Assembly (NCBI GenBank): GCA_003457145.1
Contig: DMSR01000163.1
Location: 1 to 5,749 of the forward strand
DNA from: Bacillus sp. (in: firmicutes)
GTDB taxonomy: Bacteria; Bacillota; Bacilli; Bacillales; Cytobacillaceae
Direction of reading: 5' to 3'
DNA: 5,749 nucleotides
The number at the start of each line of letters is the position of its first letter. Position 1 is the first letter of the stretch. Of the stretch, positions 1 to 5,734 are shown one piece after another. The notes under the pieces were generated by a model that was not told the DNA's origin, did not search any database, and saw nothing but the letters and a program-made list of their open reading frames with translations. The position numbers and the translations under genes are program-made.

Positions 1-51
1 GCTCAGCGCCGGCCCCGCGGAAAGCGAAGCGCCTGGAACGGAAATCAACAG
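1..51. repeat. End of a GC-rich dispersed Bacillaceae-type intergenic repeat (partial)
   Basis: This stretch is markedly more GC-rich than the AT-rich DNA beside it and has no convincing coding signal. On the minus strand it begins CTGTTGATTTCC and continues through a CGCTTCGCTTTCCGCGG core. From memory this matches the edge of a short non-coding repeat scattered between genes in many Bacillus-like genomes. I cannot search, so copy number and full length are unknown, and the element runs off the window. It lies just beyond the terminator of the three-gene operon, a typical place for such repeats. Confidence 0.55.
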
Positions 52-72
52 CCCCCATTCCAGCACCAACCC

Positions 73-121
73 AAAAAGACTGTAAACAAACACGATTTTC
101 ATCGAGTTTGTCTACAGTCTT
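73..121 (-). terminator. Rho-independent terminator of the three-gene operon
   Basis: Positions 76-96 and 101-121 form a 21-position stem with a four-base loop. Read on the minus strand the loop is GAAA, a stable GNRA tetraloop, and the stem runs into five Ts (77-73). The pair 85/112 is a G-U wobble in minus-strand RNA but an A-C mismatch in plus-strand RNA, and the only other flaw is 92/105. Polarity therefore fits the operon reading leftward. It lies about 105 nt past the stop codon of the last hydrolase gene. Confidence 0.8.
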
Positions 122-144
122 ACCAAATCACATGGTGATTTGGT
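122..144. repeat. Perfect 10-bp inverted repeat next to the terminator
   Basis: ACCAAATCAC (122-131) and GTGATTTGGT (135-144) are exact inverted copies around a three-base loop. The hairpin abuts the operon terminator with no gap. Neither side has a T-tract of its own, so it is not an independent intrinsic terminator. In the minus-strand transcript it would fold just before the terminator hairpin. It could shield the mRNA 3' end or be a protein-binding palindrome; its role is unknown. The remaining leader-free DNA between it and the stop at 227 shows nothing recognisable. Confidence 0.6.
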
Positions 145-226
145 CTATTATTCAGTTGCGTATCCGTATAGATTAACATAATCCTAGTTTCATAAAAATT
201 TATTTTAGAATAGTAAACTGTGGATA

Positions 227-1402
227 TTACTCGTTCAAGTAAGCCCATGCATACTGAGCATAAAGCTCTGATCCTGTCGCCAAAGCTTCTTCATCAATAT
301 CAAATTTCCCATGATGATGGGACCATTCTGTGTCTTTCTCTGGGTTTCCGCTTCCAACAAGTGCGAAGCTGCCTGGCACTTCATCAAGATAAAAACTGAA
401 ATCCTCGCCGCCCATTGTTGGTTTTTCATTGAACAGTACATCCTCGCCGAATGCTTCTGCAGCAACTTTTTGAACAAGCTTTGCGCTGTACTCATCATTG
501 ACGACCGCCTGTGTTCCACGGATGTATTCTACCGTGGCGGTCGCACCGTAAACTGCGGCAACATTTTCAGCGTAATGCTTGAGCTGTGCTTCAATATGGT
601 CACGAGTAGTGGCATCGAAACAGCGGACTGTACCTTCAATGACCGCATTTTCAGCTATGACATTAAAACGGGTGCCGACTATCATTTTTCCGACTGTAAG
701 AACGGCTCCCTGCTGAGGGTCAATTGTCCTGGAAACAACAGATTGGACATTCATGACAAAGGAAGAAGCGACAATTGCCGCATCAACACATGCCTGTGGC
801 ATAGCTCCGTGCCCGCCCTTTCCTTTGAAGGTCACAGTAAACAGATCTGCCGAGGCGAAAGATGGCCCTGGTGTACATGAAACTTTGTGAGTAGGCATCT
901 GAGACCAAATATGGATGCCGAATACATTATCCACCCCTTCAACTGCACCTTGTTTCACAAGTGCTTTTGCACCTTCCGCTACCTCCTCTGCTGGCTGGAA
1001 CAATAACCGTACATTGCCAGGCAATTCATCTTTGATCTCATTTAACGCTTTTGCCGCTACCAGGAGCATGGCTGTGTGTGCATCGTGTCCACACGCATGC
1101 ATTTTTCCATCCTCCTTAGAAGCATATGGCAAGTCTTTATTCAGCTGTTCCACTGAAAGTGCATCCATATCCCCTCGGAGAGCAACTGTTTTGCCTGGCT
1201 TTCCGCCTTTTATTTCGGCAATGACACCAGTCGGTTCTGTTCTTTTATATGAAACTCCTAGATTTTCAAGATACTCACAGACAAAATCGGTAGTCTTATA
1301 TTCTTCCCAGGATACCTCTGGTTGACTGTGGAATTTCCTTCTTAACTCTGTAAGCTCATCTTTGTATTCATGAAATGCTTCTTTTAACCTTTGATTGATC
1401 AT
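227..1402 (-). CDS. M20D-family metal-dependent amidohydrolase (N-acyl-amino-acid / hippurate hydrolase type)
   Basis: A 391-residue cytoplasmic enzyme, normal family length, with no signal peptide. It should hydrolyse an amide bond of an N-acylated amino acid, releasing the free amino acid. Visible motifs in order: LRGDMDAL (75-82); HACGHDAHT (102-110), whose Cys104 and His106 are metal-ligand positions in this subfamily; QPAEE (136-140) with the catalytic and metal-binding glutamates; His164 in GIHIW; the dimerisation-domain GKGGHGAMP with His198; GGEDFSFY (331-338); and a late His cluster (362-364) supplying the last ligand. No catalytic residue is missing. The ATG at 1402 has GGAGG at 1410-1414, 7 nt away, and shares one base with the upstream stop codon, so translation is probably coupled. 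Bacillus relatives include YxeP, YhaA and YtnL-like proteins. Substrate is not determinable here: hippurate, N-acetyl amino acids and related conjugates are all possible. Confidence 0.93.
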   Translation of the reverse strand: MINQRLKEAFHEYKDELTELRRKFHSQPEVSWEEYKTTDFVCEYLENLGVSYKRTEPTGVIAEIKGGKPGKTVALRGDMDALSVEQLNKDLPYASKEDGKMHACGHDAHTAMLLVAAKALNEIKDELPGNVRLLFQPAEEVAEGAKALVKQGAVEGVDNVFGIHIWSQMPTHKVSCTPGPSFASADLFTVTFKGKGGHGAMPQACVDAAIVASSFVMNVQSVVSRTIDPQQGAVLTVGKMIVGTRFNVIAENAVIEGTVRCFDATTRDHIEAQLKHYAENVAAVYGATATVEYIRGTQAVVNDEYSAKLVQKVAAEAFGEDVLFNEKPTMGGEDFSFYLDEVPGSFALVGSGNPEKDTEWSHHHGKFDIDEEALATGSELYAQYAWAYLNE

Positions 1403-2631
1403 TATTCCGCCTCCGTTAAACTCTTGGCTGCTTCATAGAAAATTTGAACAGCTTTCGCGAGATGATTTGAATCGGACCATTCTTCTGGACAATGGCTGAG
1501 TCCGTCTTTACTGGGAACGAAAAGCATTCCCACGTCTGTTATATCCGACAGAACCATCGCATCATGGCCTGCACCACTGTTTATCGAACAGTAAGGAATA
1601 GCCAATTTTTCACTCTGTTCTTTTAAAATTGATCGGATTCCTCCATTTAACTCTTTAGGTTGAATATATAACAGCTTTTCAATTGATGTATTGATTCCGT
1701 TTGCGTCAAAAGACTCAACAACAGCTTTCGTTTTCTCGATTACATTTAACACGTTTTCTTCTTTACCAGACCGGATATCCACGGTGAATACTACTCTATC
1801 AGGAATGACGTTTGCTCCATTTGGATAAACATTCAGGCGCCCGGTCGTTATGACCGTACCATGACCCTCATCAATGGCAAGATCCGGTAATTGAGCGATT
1901 ATATTCGCAGCTGTGACAAGTGCATCTGCACGCCTGTCCATCGGTGTGGTTCCAGCATGCCCTGCCTGACCCTTCACAGTCACTTCCAGCTGAGTCAAGC
2001 CAACGATTGCTTCTACGACCCCGATCGGTAGGTTCTTTTCCTCTAAAATCGGTCCTTGTTCAATATGCAACTCCAGGAAGGCCTTCATCGTTTGAGGATC
2101 CCTTTTTCGCGGCAGGGACGGATCCAATCCGATTTTAACCATTGCTTCCTCGGTTGAAATCCCGTCCTTATCTCTCAGGTTTCTAAAGTCCTCGTCACTC
2201 AGCAATCCTGCAATCCCTCTTGAACCCATCAGGCCGCCTCCGAACCTCGAACCTTCTTCTTCAATAAGTGCAACGATTTCCAAGGGATATTTAGGTATTA
2301 CATTGTTTTTTGAAAAAAGCGCCGCCACTTCCAGTCCTGCTACCACGCCAGCGGGACCGTCATAGGCACCTCCGTTTGGAACCGAATCGAAATGCGATCC
2401 GATCATCACACTAGGACCATCCTTCATTGTCCCTTCAAGCTTTCCGAAAATATTCCCATATCCATCTTCCCTAACCTGCAATCCATATTCTTGCATTTTA
2501 AGCTTGATATATTTACGGGTCATAAGATCTTCATTGCTATAAGTGAGTCTTGTAGTACCCCTCTCAGGGGTAGCTGTAAATTCACTGATTTTGTCAATAT
2601 GTCTTGCTATTCGCTCGGTAAGTTCCTGCAC
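1402..2631 (-). CDS. M20-family Zn hydrolase of the allantoate / N-carbamoyl-L-amino-acid amidohydrolase type
   Basis: A 409-residue cytoplasmic enzyme from the GTG at 2631 (411 from the ATG at 2637). The family removes a ureido or carbamoyl group from N-carbamoyl amino acids, allantoate or ureidoglycine. Key positions, numbered from the GTG: GSHFDS (His80) and GAYDGPAGV (Asp91) bind metal; EEEGSRF holds the catalytic Glu125 and metal-binding Glu126; LELHIEQGP (His189); GQAGHAGTTPMDRRADA (His225) in the lid/dimerisation domain; NVIPD (Asn274) and DIRS (Arg287), expected to hold the substrate carboxylate; GAGHDA (His356); and SHCPEEW (His380), the last ligand. All are intact. It follows the membrane-carrier gene closely and overlaps the next hydrolase by 1 nt. 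No uricase, allantoinase or hydantoinase lies in the window, so the name allC or hyuC is not justified. N-carbamoyl amino acid hydrolysis is my preferred reading, held moderately. Confidence 0.92.
   Translation of the reverse strand: MQELTERIARHIDKISEFTATPERGTTRLTYSNEDLMTRKYIKLKMQEYGLQVREDGYGNIFGKLEGTMKDGPSVMIGSHFDSVPNGGAYDGPAGVVAGLEVAALFSKNNVIPKYPLEIVALIEEEGSRFGGGLMGSRGIAGLLSDEDFRNLRDKDGISTEEAMVKIGLDPSLPRKRDPQTMKAFLELHIEQGPILEEKNLPIGVVEAIVGLTQLEVTVKGQAGHAGTTPMDRRADALVTAANIIAQLPDLAIDEGHGTVITTGRLNVYPNGANVIPDRVVFTVDIRSGKEENVLNVIEKTKAVVESFDANGINTSIEKLLYIQPKELNGGIRSILKEQSEKLAIPYCSINSGAGHDAMVLSDITDVGMLFVPSKDGLSHCPEEWSDSNHLAKAVQIFYEAAKSLTEAE
1410..1414 (-). promoter_or_regulatory. Ribosome binding site inside the end of the upstream gene
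   Basis: GGAGG lies within the last codons of the N-carbamoyl-type hydrolase gene, 7 nt before the ATG at 1402. The stop and start codons share one base in the string TAATG. This arrangement supports translational coupling and balanced production of the two hydrolases. Confidence 0.8.
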
Positions 2632-2638
2632 AACCATT

Positions 2639-2645
2639 CCCCTTT
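2639..2645 (-). promoter_or_regulatory. Ribosome binding site that favours a GTG start at 2631
   Basis: On the minus strand AAAGGGG can pair with the 16S anti-Shine-Dalgarno end over seven positions, one of them a G-U wobble. It sits only 1 nt from the ATG at 2637, too close to serve it, but 7 nt from the in-frame GTG at 2631. This is why the GTG is chosen, shortening the protein by two residues. Confidence 0.55.
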
Positions 2646-2648
2646 CTA

Positions 2649-3842
2649 TTAAAGTAATCCGACAAAGATTCCTGCTAATACGACCGAAACGATTGTAACG
2701 GTGATGAATCCGCCTACAAGCATTGGTGGAAGCATGTGGCTAGTAAGCGCATCTCGTTCTTTCTCATCTTCTGTCAACGAGTTGATTACCTCTTTTGTGA
2801 TGATATAGTCAGCGGGAAATCCATACAGTGCTGTTAACGAAACAGCAAAGGCCATTTCCTTGCTGACCTTTAAAATTTTGCCAGCGATGAAAGAGAAAAC
2901 ATACATACCTGTAACACCCAGCACAATCGTACCAATCAAAGGAATGATGATTTCGAGTAACATACTTGGAGTAGCCTGCTTCAATCCATCGAAGATGAAT
3001 AACATTAGTACCAATATAGCGATTCCGAATCCATTCGCCTTCTGTAATACTTGTTTCTCCAAGAAGCCTGCGCTAGTTGCAATCACACCGAACAATAAGG
3101 CAAGTACAAAAGGGCTGATTGATACAATTGGCGCCAAAACTGATGAAGTAAGAAAAGCAAGATAAGCAACCAGTGCAAGCCTGAAAAATTTAAAGTATTC
3201 CGTATTGTACTTCGCTGGCAAATTCTTAAAAAGTTTAAGTTCTACTGGTGGTGTAGCTTCAACCGTGGCAGCAACTTCTGCTTGTGCTAACTCAAGTCCT
3301 CCATCGCGGTATTGTTTCAGAAGCCTCTTACCCTCTTTCTTCAATACAAAGGAGGTCAGTGGATATCCCGCAAATCCCTGCATAACATAAATAACGATTG
3401 CGAAGACGGAAAGGGAAGCTAACCCTGCTTCCTTTGCTCCTTCAGACATAATCAAAGCTGAGACTACACCGCCCACTAGTGGAGGAATCGCAACGACCAT
3501 TGTTTGGTAACCGAAAACAAGTGTTCCAACACTCAATAAAACAGCAACGATTCCTAAAATACCTGATAATGCAATCACAATGGTCTTCCATTGGTTTTTT
3601 AATTCCTTGACCGAAAGCAAAGTTCCCATATTGGTGATTAACAAATACATCATCATTACAGCAACAACGGAAGGAACGCCAGCCAATGCAACAATCTCCT
3701 TCGGGAAAAACGTCCAGTAACCAACCAGAAACAAGATTGCTGAGATGAACATGGACGGGACCCAAGCTTTTGTCCGAACGGCAACAAAATCCCCTACTAA
3801 TAAAATAAATACAACAATTACTAATGCAAGCATTTGAGACAT
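2649..3842 (-). CDS. Unclassified polytopic membrane protein, probable secondary carrier
   Basis: A 397-residue, very hydrophobic inner-membrane protein; I do not recognise its family with certainty. It has roughly 10-12 membrane segments in two halves, split by a hydrophilic, partly Glu/Ala-rich cytoplasmic stretch at about 167-213. Each half carries a Gly/Pro-rich, weakly polar segment: PPLVGGVVSALIMSEGAKEAG (120-140) and LTALYGFPADYIITKEV (337-353). Paired segments of this kind, in inverted-topology halves, recall the re-entrant hairpins of GltS-like and other ion-coupled carriers, but this is inference. There is no ATP-binding motif or signal peptide. Being first in an operon with two amidohydrolases suggests it imports their substrate, or exports a product. 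The ATG at 3842 is chosen because GGGAGG-type pairing lies 8 nt upstream; a GTG at 3869 would add nine residues but has no good ribosome binding site. Confidence 0.85.
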   Translation of the reverse strand: MSQMLALVIVVFILLVGDFVAVRTKAWVPSMFISAILFLVGYWTFFPKEIVALAGVPSVVAVMMMYLLITNMGTLLSVKELKNQWKTIVIALSGILGIVAVLLSVGTLVFGYQTMVVAIPPLVGGVVSALIMSEGAKEAGLASLSVFAIVIYVMQGFAGYPLTSFVLKKEGKRLLKQYRDGGLELAQAEVAATVEATPPVELKLFKNLPAKYNTEYFKFFRLALVAYLAFLTSSVLAPIVSISPFVLALLFGVIATSAGFLEKQVLQKANGFGIAILVLMLFIFDGLKQATPSMLLEIIIPLIGTIVLGVTGMYVFSFIAGKILKVSKEMAFAVSLTALYGFPADYIITKEVINSLTEDEKERDALTSHMLPPMLVGGFITVTIVSVVLAGIFVGLL

Positions 3843-3849
3843 AATGTAT

Positions 3850-3855
3850 CCCTCC
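3850..3855 (-). promoter_or_regulatory. Ribosome binding site fixing the carrier start at 3842
   Basis: GGAGGG on the minus strand is separated from the ATG at 3842 by about 7-8 nt, the usual Bacillus spacing. The alternative in-frame starts, ATG at 3857 and GTG at 3869, overlap or precede this site and have no comparable purine-rich motif of their own. Confidence 0.8.
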
Positions 3856-3881
3856 ATTTTCTTTTTCACTTAAACGCTTCG

Positions 3882-3893
3882 TCTTTCGAAAGA
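3882..3893. promoter_or_regulatory. 12-bp perfect palindrome just downstream of the predicted transcription start
   Basis: TCTTTCGAAAGA is its own reverse complement. With the transcription start expected near 3902-3903, it covers about +10 to +21 of the operon leader, a common place for a repressor operator. I cannot match it to a named regulator. The palindrome is too short, and lacks a loop and a T-tract, to act as an attenuator. Confidence 0.35.
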
Positions 3894-3909
3894 ATAAGTT
3901 ATTAGTAGA

Positions 3910-3938
3910 ATAATAATATAGTTATACAATTCAGTCAA
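3910..3938 (-). promoter_or_regulatory. Sigma-A promoter of the carrier / two-hydrolase operon
   Basis: The minus strand has TTGACT (3938-3933) as a -35 box, a 17-bp spacer, and TATTAT (3915-3910) as a -10 box. Each hexamer has one mismatch to consensus. The DNA upstream is AT-rich, as in an UP element. The start of transcription should fall near 3902-3903, giving a leader of about 60 nt before the ATG at 3842. That leader is too short for a typical T-box or large riboswitch. Confidence 0.8.
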
Positions 3939-3940
3939 TT

Positions 3941-3965
3941 AATTTTTTAGAAATTTCAGAAGAGA
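3941..3965. promoter_or_regulatory. CodY-like motif(s) directly upstream of the -35 box
   Basis: Positions 3941-3955 match the CodY consensus AATTTTCWGAAAATT at 12 of 15 bases, and on both strands. A second partial match at 3951-3965 has 11 of 15 with an intact TTTCAGAA core. CodY controls amino acid and peptide scavenging genes in Bacillus, including the yxe operon with its M20 enzyme YxeP, so the role would make sense. The DNA is AT-rich, so chance similarity is a real possibility, and the offset of 10 is one more than the usual overlapping arrangement. Confidence 0.35.
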
Positions 3966-4002
3966 GCGTTTTCTTCTAGTATTTCACACCTTTTTACTCA
4001 TT

Positions 4003-4058
4003 AAATTATTATTTTTTTCCAAATAAATTATTATTGTAATTATATAAAAAAATAATAA
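4003..4058. repeat. AT-rich direct and inverted repeats between the two transcription units
   Basis: AAATTATTATT occurs at 4003-4013 and again at 4025-4035, exactly 22 bp (about two helical turns) apart. In addition, TTATTATTTTTTT at 4006-4018 is a perfect inverted copy of 4046-4058, the T-tract of the permease terminator. The stretch has very low complexity, so some repetition is expected by chance. No gene is visible between 3843 and 4114. Confidence 0.45.
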
Positions 4059-4077
4059 AAGCAGCCATAAGGGCTGC
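4045..4077 (-). terminator. Rho-independent terminator of the ABC permease gene
   Basis: On the minus strand GCAGCC and GGCTGC form a perfect six-bp GC-rich stem with a five-base loop (4061-4077). It is followed directly by a long T-rich tail, TTTTATTATTTTTTT. It lies about 37 nt past the permease stop codon. It separates the exporter unit from the downstream operon, which has its own promoter. The opposite strand has no T-tract after the hairpin. Confidence 0.88.
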
Positions 4078-4114
4078 CAATAGAATCGCAAGTATAACTA
4101 AAAACCTTCAACAT

Positions 4115-5731
4115 TCAACCTATTTTCTTCCACATAAACCAATTAGAAATAAACAAAAGGATTGTATACCCTGTTACACCAAACGGAATGTCAAAAACCA
4201 AATAATGAAACCCTGCAAAGACTGGGATCATCAGAAGCAGCATAAATAATTTTATATTCCCGCTTTCCTGAGCAGCAATAAAAGGCTGTGAGAACGCTAG
4301 CTCATTGTTGCCAAATCGATAACAGACAACCGTATAAGAAAACGATGCGAACAAAATGGCAACTAGATCATTTATGATTCCCATACCAAAAATCATTAAG
4401 AAAATGACTGTTAAAAATGAATAAAGCGGCAAGAACAGGCGGATTATAAATGCTTTTAAGGTTGCTTTATTTAAGGTTGAATGGCTGATTACCGGGGCCG
4501 CCTGATAAATCCAGGCACCTTTGTACGAACCAGAATGGGCGAGCATGACAACAGCTGCCGGTATGACCATCAAACTTGAGTATATGGTCAAATAACTGCG
4601 GCCTGCAGTCATTTCTTCAAAAGAACTGACAGAATAACTGTTGAATAGGAACACAAATGGAACAACAAGGGCAAATCCCAGCGACGGGTACACCTTCAGC
4701 TTGAAGTCTCGTTCGTTTTTCATCATGATACCTGCAAAGCGGAAGAAAGGCATTTCCTCCTTCGAGATAAGGAACGGCATCGCACTGAACAACCTTGATG
4801 GACGCCTGCTTTTCTTCATGCTAGTTTGGCTCGATAGCTTCTGTAAATTGCTTTCAAATTCGGGAATCAACTTTAAATAGAGGATAATCGAAACGACCGG
4901 GCCAAGAATCGCCAAAACCGCCAGCAAGATGTGACCGATCTTATACTTGTCAGCCATCAACAATTCAAACAGGCCACCATACCACATGGGGGAAAGAAAA
5001 AGCTGCCACCAGGCAAAATCGATTTGGTACTTCAAATTCACAAACTCGAATGAACGAGCCACCACCTGATAGCCGATCATGATGGCCACTGACAGGGCAA
5101 TCTGTACATAATTGATGATATCTTTAAGCTTTTCCCCATCAAAATACCGCAGAATGAACAGGTAAAGCATTGCAGTTAATGCAATGATAAAGATGTCTAA
5201 AAGCACTAGTGAACCAATCATCAGCAGAGTGAAAAAGATGCCCTGTGTGAATAAACTGACGATTAACGGTATCAATGTGATCGCAAGCGTAATATACAGC
5301 ATATAGATTGAAACATGAAGCAGTTTAGCCATGCTGATCGTCCTTGAATGAATAGGCTTGGCCACAAGGATACTTTTATCGCGAAGGTCAAGCAACACGG
5401 AAGAAAAATCGGATATAAGCGTTGTCATCACGATGAACATGAAGATGCTGAACATGATACTGGCCTGGACCATATAATTATCACGCAAAAATAAAAACGG
5501 AATGAGCATGAGACCAAAGAACGCGTACATCCATAATGATCTGAAAAACGCATTTTTGTCTTCTGGTTTATCCTTCTTTTTCGCTGTTTGCTGGAATACA
5601 GTCGGCTTCCTGCGCTGGTCCATTACCAGCTTGATCTGGAGGATCTTTCTCAGTGTCTGGTAATCAAAACCGAACTTCTCAAAGACCGGACTGAAAAAAT
5701 CGAGTATTCTCAGAATGACAAAATCTCCCAT
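4115..5731 (-). CDS. ABC-2 type transporter permease, large single-chain form
   Basis: A 538-residue integral membrane protein with about 12 hydrophobic segments, near residues 65-82, 87-106, 140-161, 165-195, 208-226, 264-287, 348-364, 378-398, 428-449, 452-471, 492-512 and 518-532. A basic cytoplasmic N-terminus (about 24-60) and a Lys/Arg-rich loop (about 290-345) are the main soluble parts. The length, the LRDKSILVAKPI segment (116-127) and GSYKGAWIYQAAPV (401-414) fit the large Bacillus ABC-2 permeases usually annotated only as ABC transporter permease (Pfam ABC_tran_2 group). It has no Walker motifs, so it needs a separate ATPase, expected just upstream and outside the window. The ATG at 5731 has AAGGAGG at 5740-5746, 8 nt away. 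Substrate is unknown; B. subtilis YthQ may be a relative, but I am not sure enough to give a symbol. Confidence 0.85.
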   Translation of the reverse strand: MGDFVILRILDFFSPVFEKFGFDYQTLRKILQIKLVMDQRRKPTVFQQTAKKKDKPEDKNAFFRSLWMYAFFGLMLIPFLFLRDNYMVQASIMFSIFMFIVMTTLISDFSSVLLDLRDKSILVAKPIHSRTISMAKLLHVSIYMLYITLAITLIPLIVSLFTQGIFFTLLMIGSLVLLDIFIIALTAMLYLFILRYFDGEKLKDIINYVQIALSVAIMIGYQVVARSFEFVNLKYQIDFAWWQLFLSPMWYGGLFELLMADKYKIGHILLAVLAILGPVVSIILYLKLIPEFESNLQKLSSQTSMKKSRRPSRLFSAMPFLISKEEMPFFRFAGIMMKNERDFKLKVYPSLGFALVVPFVFLFNSYSVSSFEEMTAGRSYLTIYSSLMVIPAAVVMLAHSGSYKGAWIYQAAPVISHSTLNKATLKAFIIRLFLPLYSFLTVIFLMIFGMGIINDLVAILFASFSYTVVCYRFGNNELAFSQPFIAAQESGNIKLFMLLLMIPVFAGFHYLVFDIPFGVTGYTILLFISNWFMWKKIG

Positions 5732-5734
5732 TTG

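Noticed and set aside
145..226. Possible plus-strand promoter or small gene between the terminal hairpins and the last stop codon
   Set aside because: Only weak hexamers and a six-codon frame are visible, with no plus-strand gene to drive.
235..519. 94-codon open frame on the minus strand
   Set aside because: Out-of-frame shadow inside the C-terminal part of the M20D hydrolase gene.
311..880. 189-codon open frame on the plus strand
   Set aside because: It lies wholly antisense to the M20D hydrolase, whose motifs are intact, has a Cys-rich, composition-biased product, and has no ribosome binding site.
915..1325. 136-codon open frame on the plus strand
   Set aside because: Antisense shadow of the N-terminal part of the M20D hydrolase, with a Ser/Pro/Cys-rich product and no recognisable domain.
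1402..2637. Naming the hydrolase allantoate amidohydrolase (allC) and the locus a purine-degradation operon
   Set aside because: The family also includes N-carbamoyl-amino-acid hydrolases, and no allantoinase, ureidoglycolate or uricase gene is present.
2860..3165. 101-codon open frame on the plus strand, and a similar one at 3205-3390
   Set aside because: Both are antisense to the membrane carrier gene, with no start signals or family resemblance.
3442..3765. 107-codon open frame on the minus strand
   Set aside because: Frame-shifted shadow of the carrier gene, rich in Cys and Trp and without membrane or domain pattern.
3843..3869. N-terminal extension of the carrier from a GTG at 3869
   Set aside because: The added residues are lysine-rich, their DNA contains the ribosome binding site for the ATG at 3842, and no good site precedes the GTG.
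3868..3882. CcpA (cre)-like sequence around AAGCGTTT in the leader
   Set aside because: Only the central core matches. The outer bases of the cre consensus disagree at several positions, so it is no better than chance.
4641..4880. 79-codon open frame on the plus strand
   Set aside because: Antisense to the ABC permease, with no ribosome binding site.
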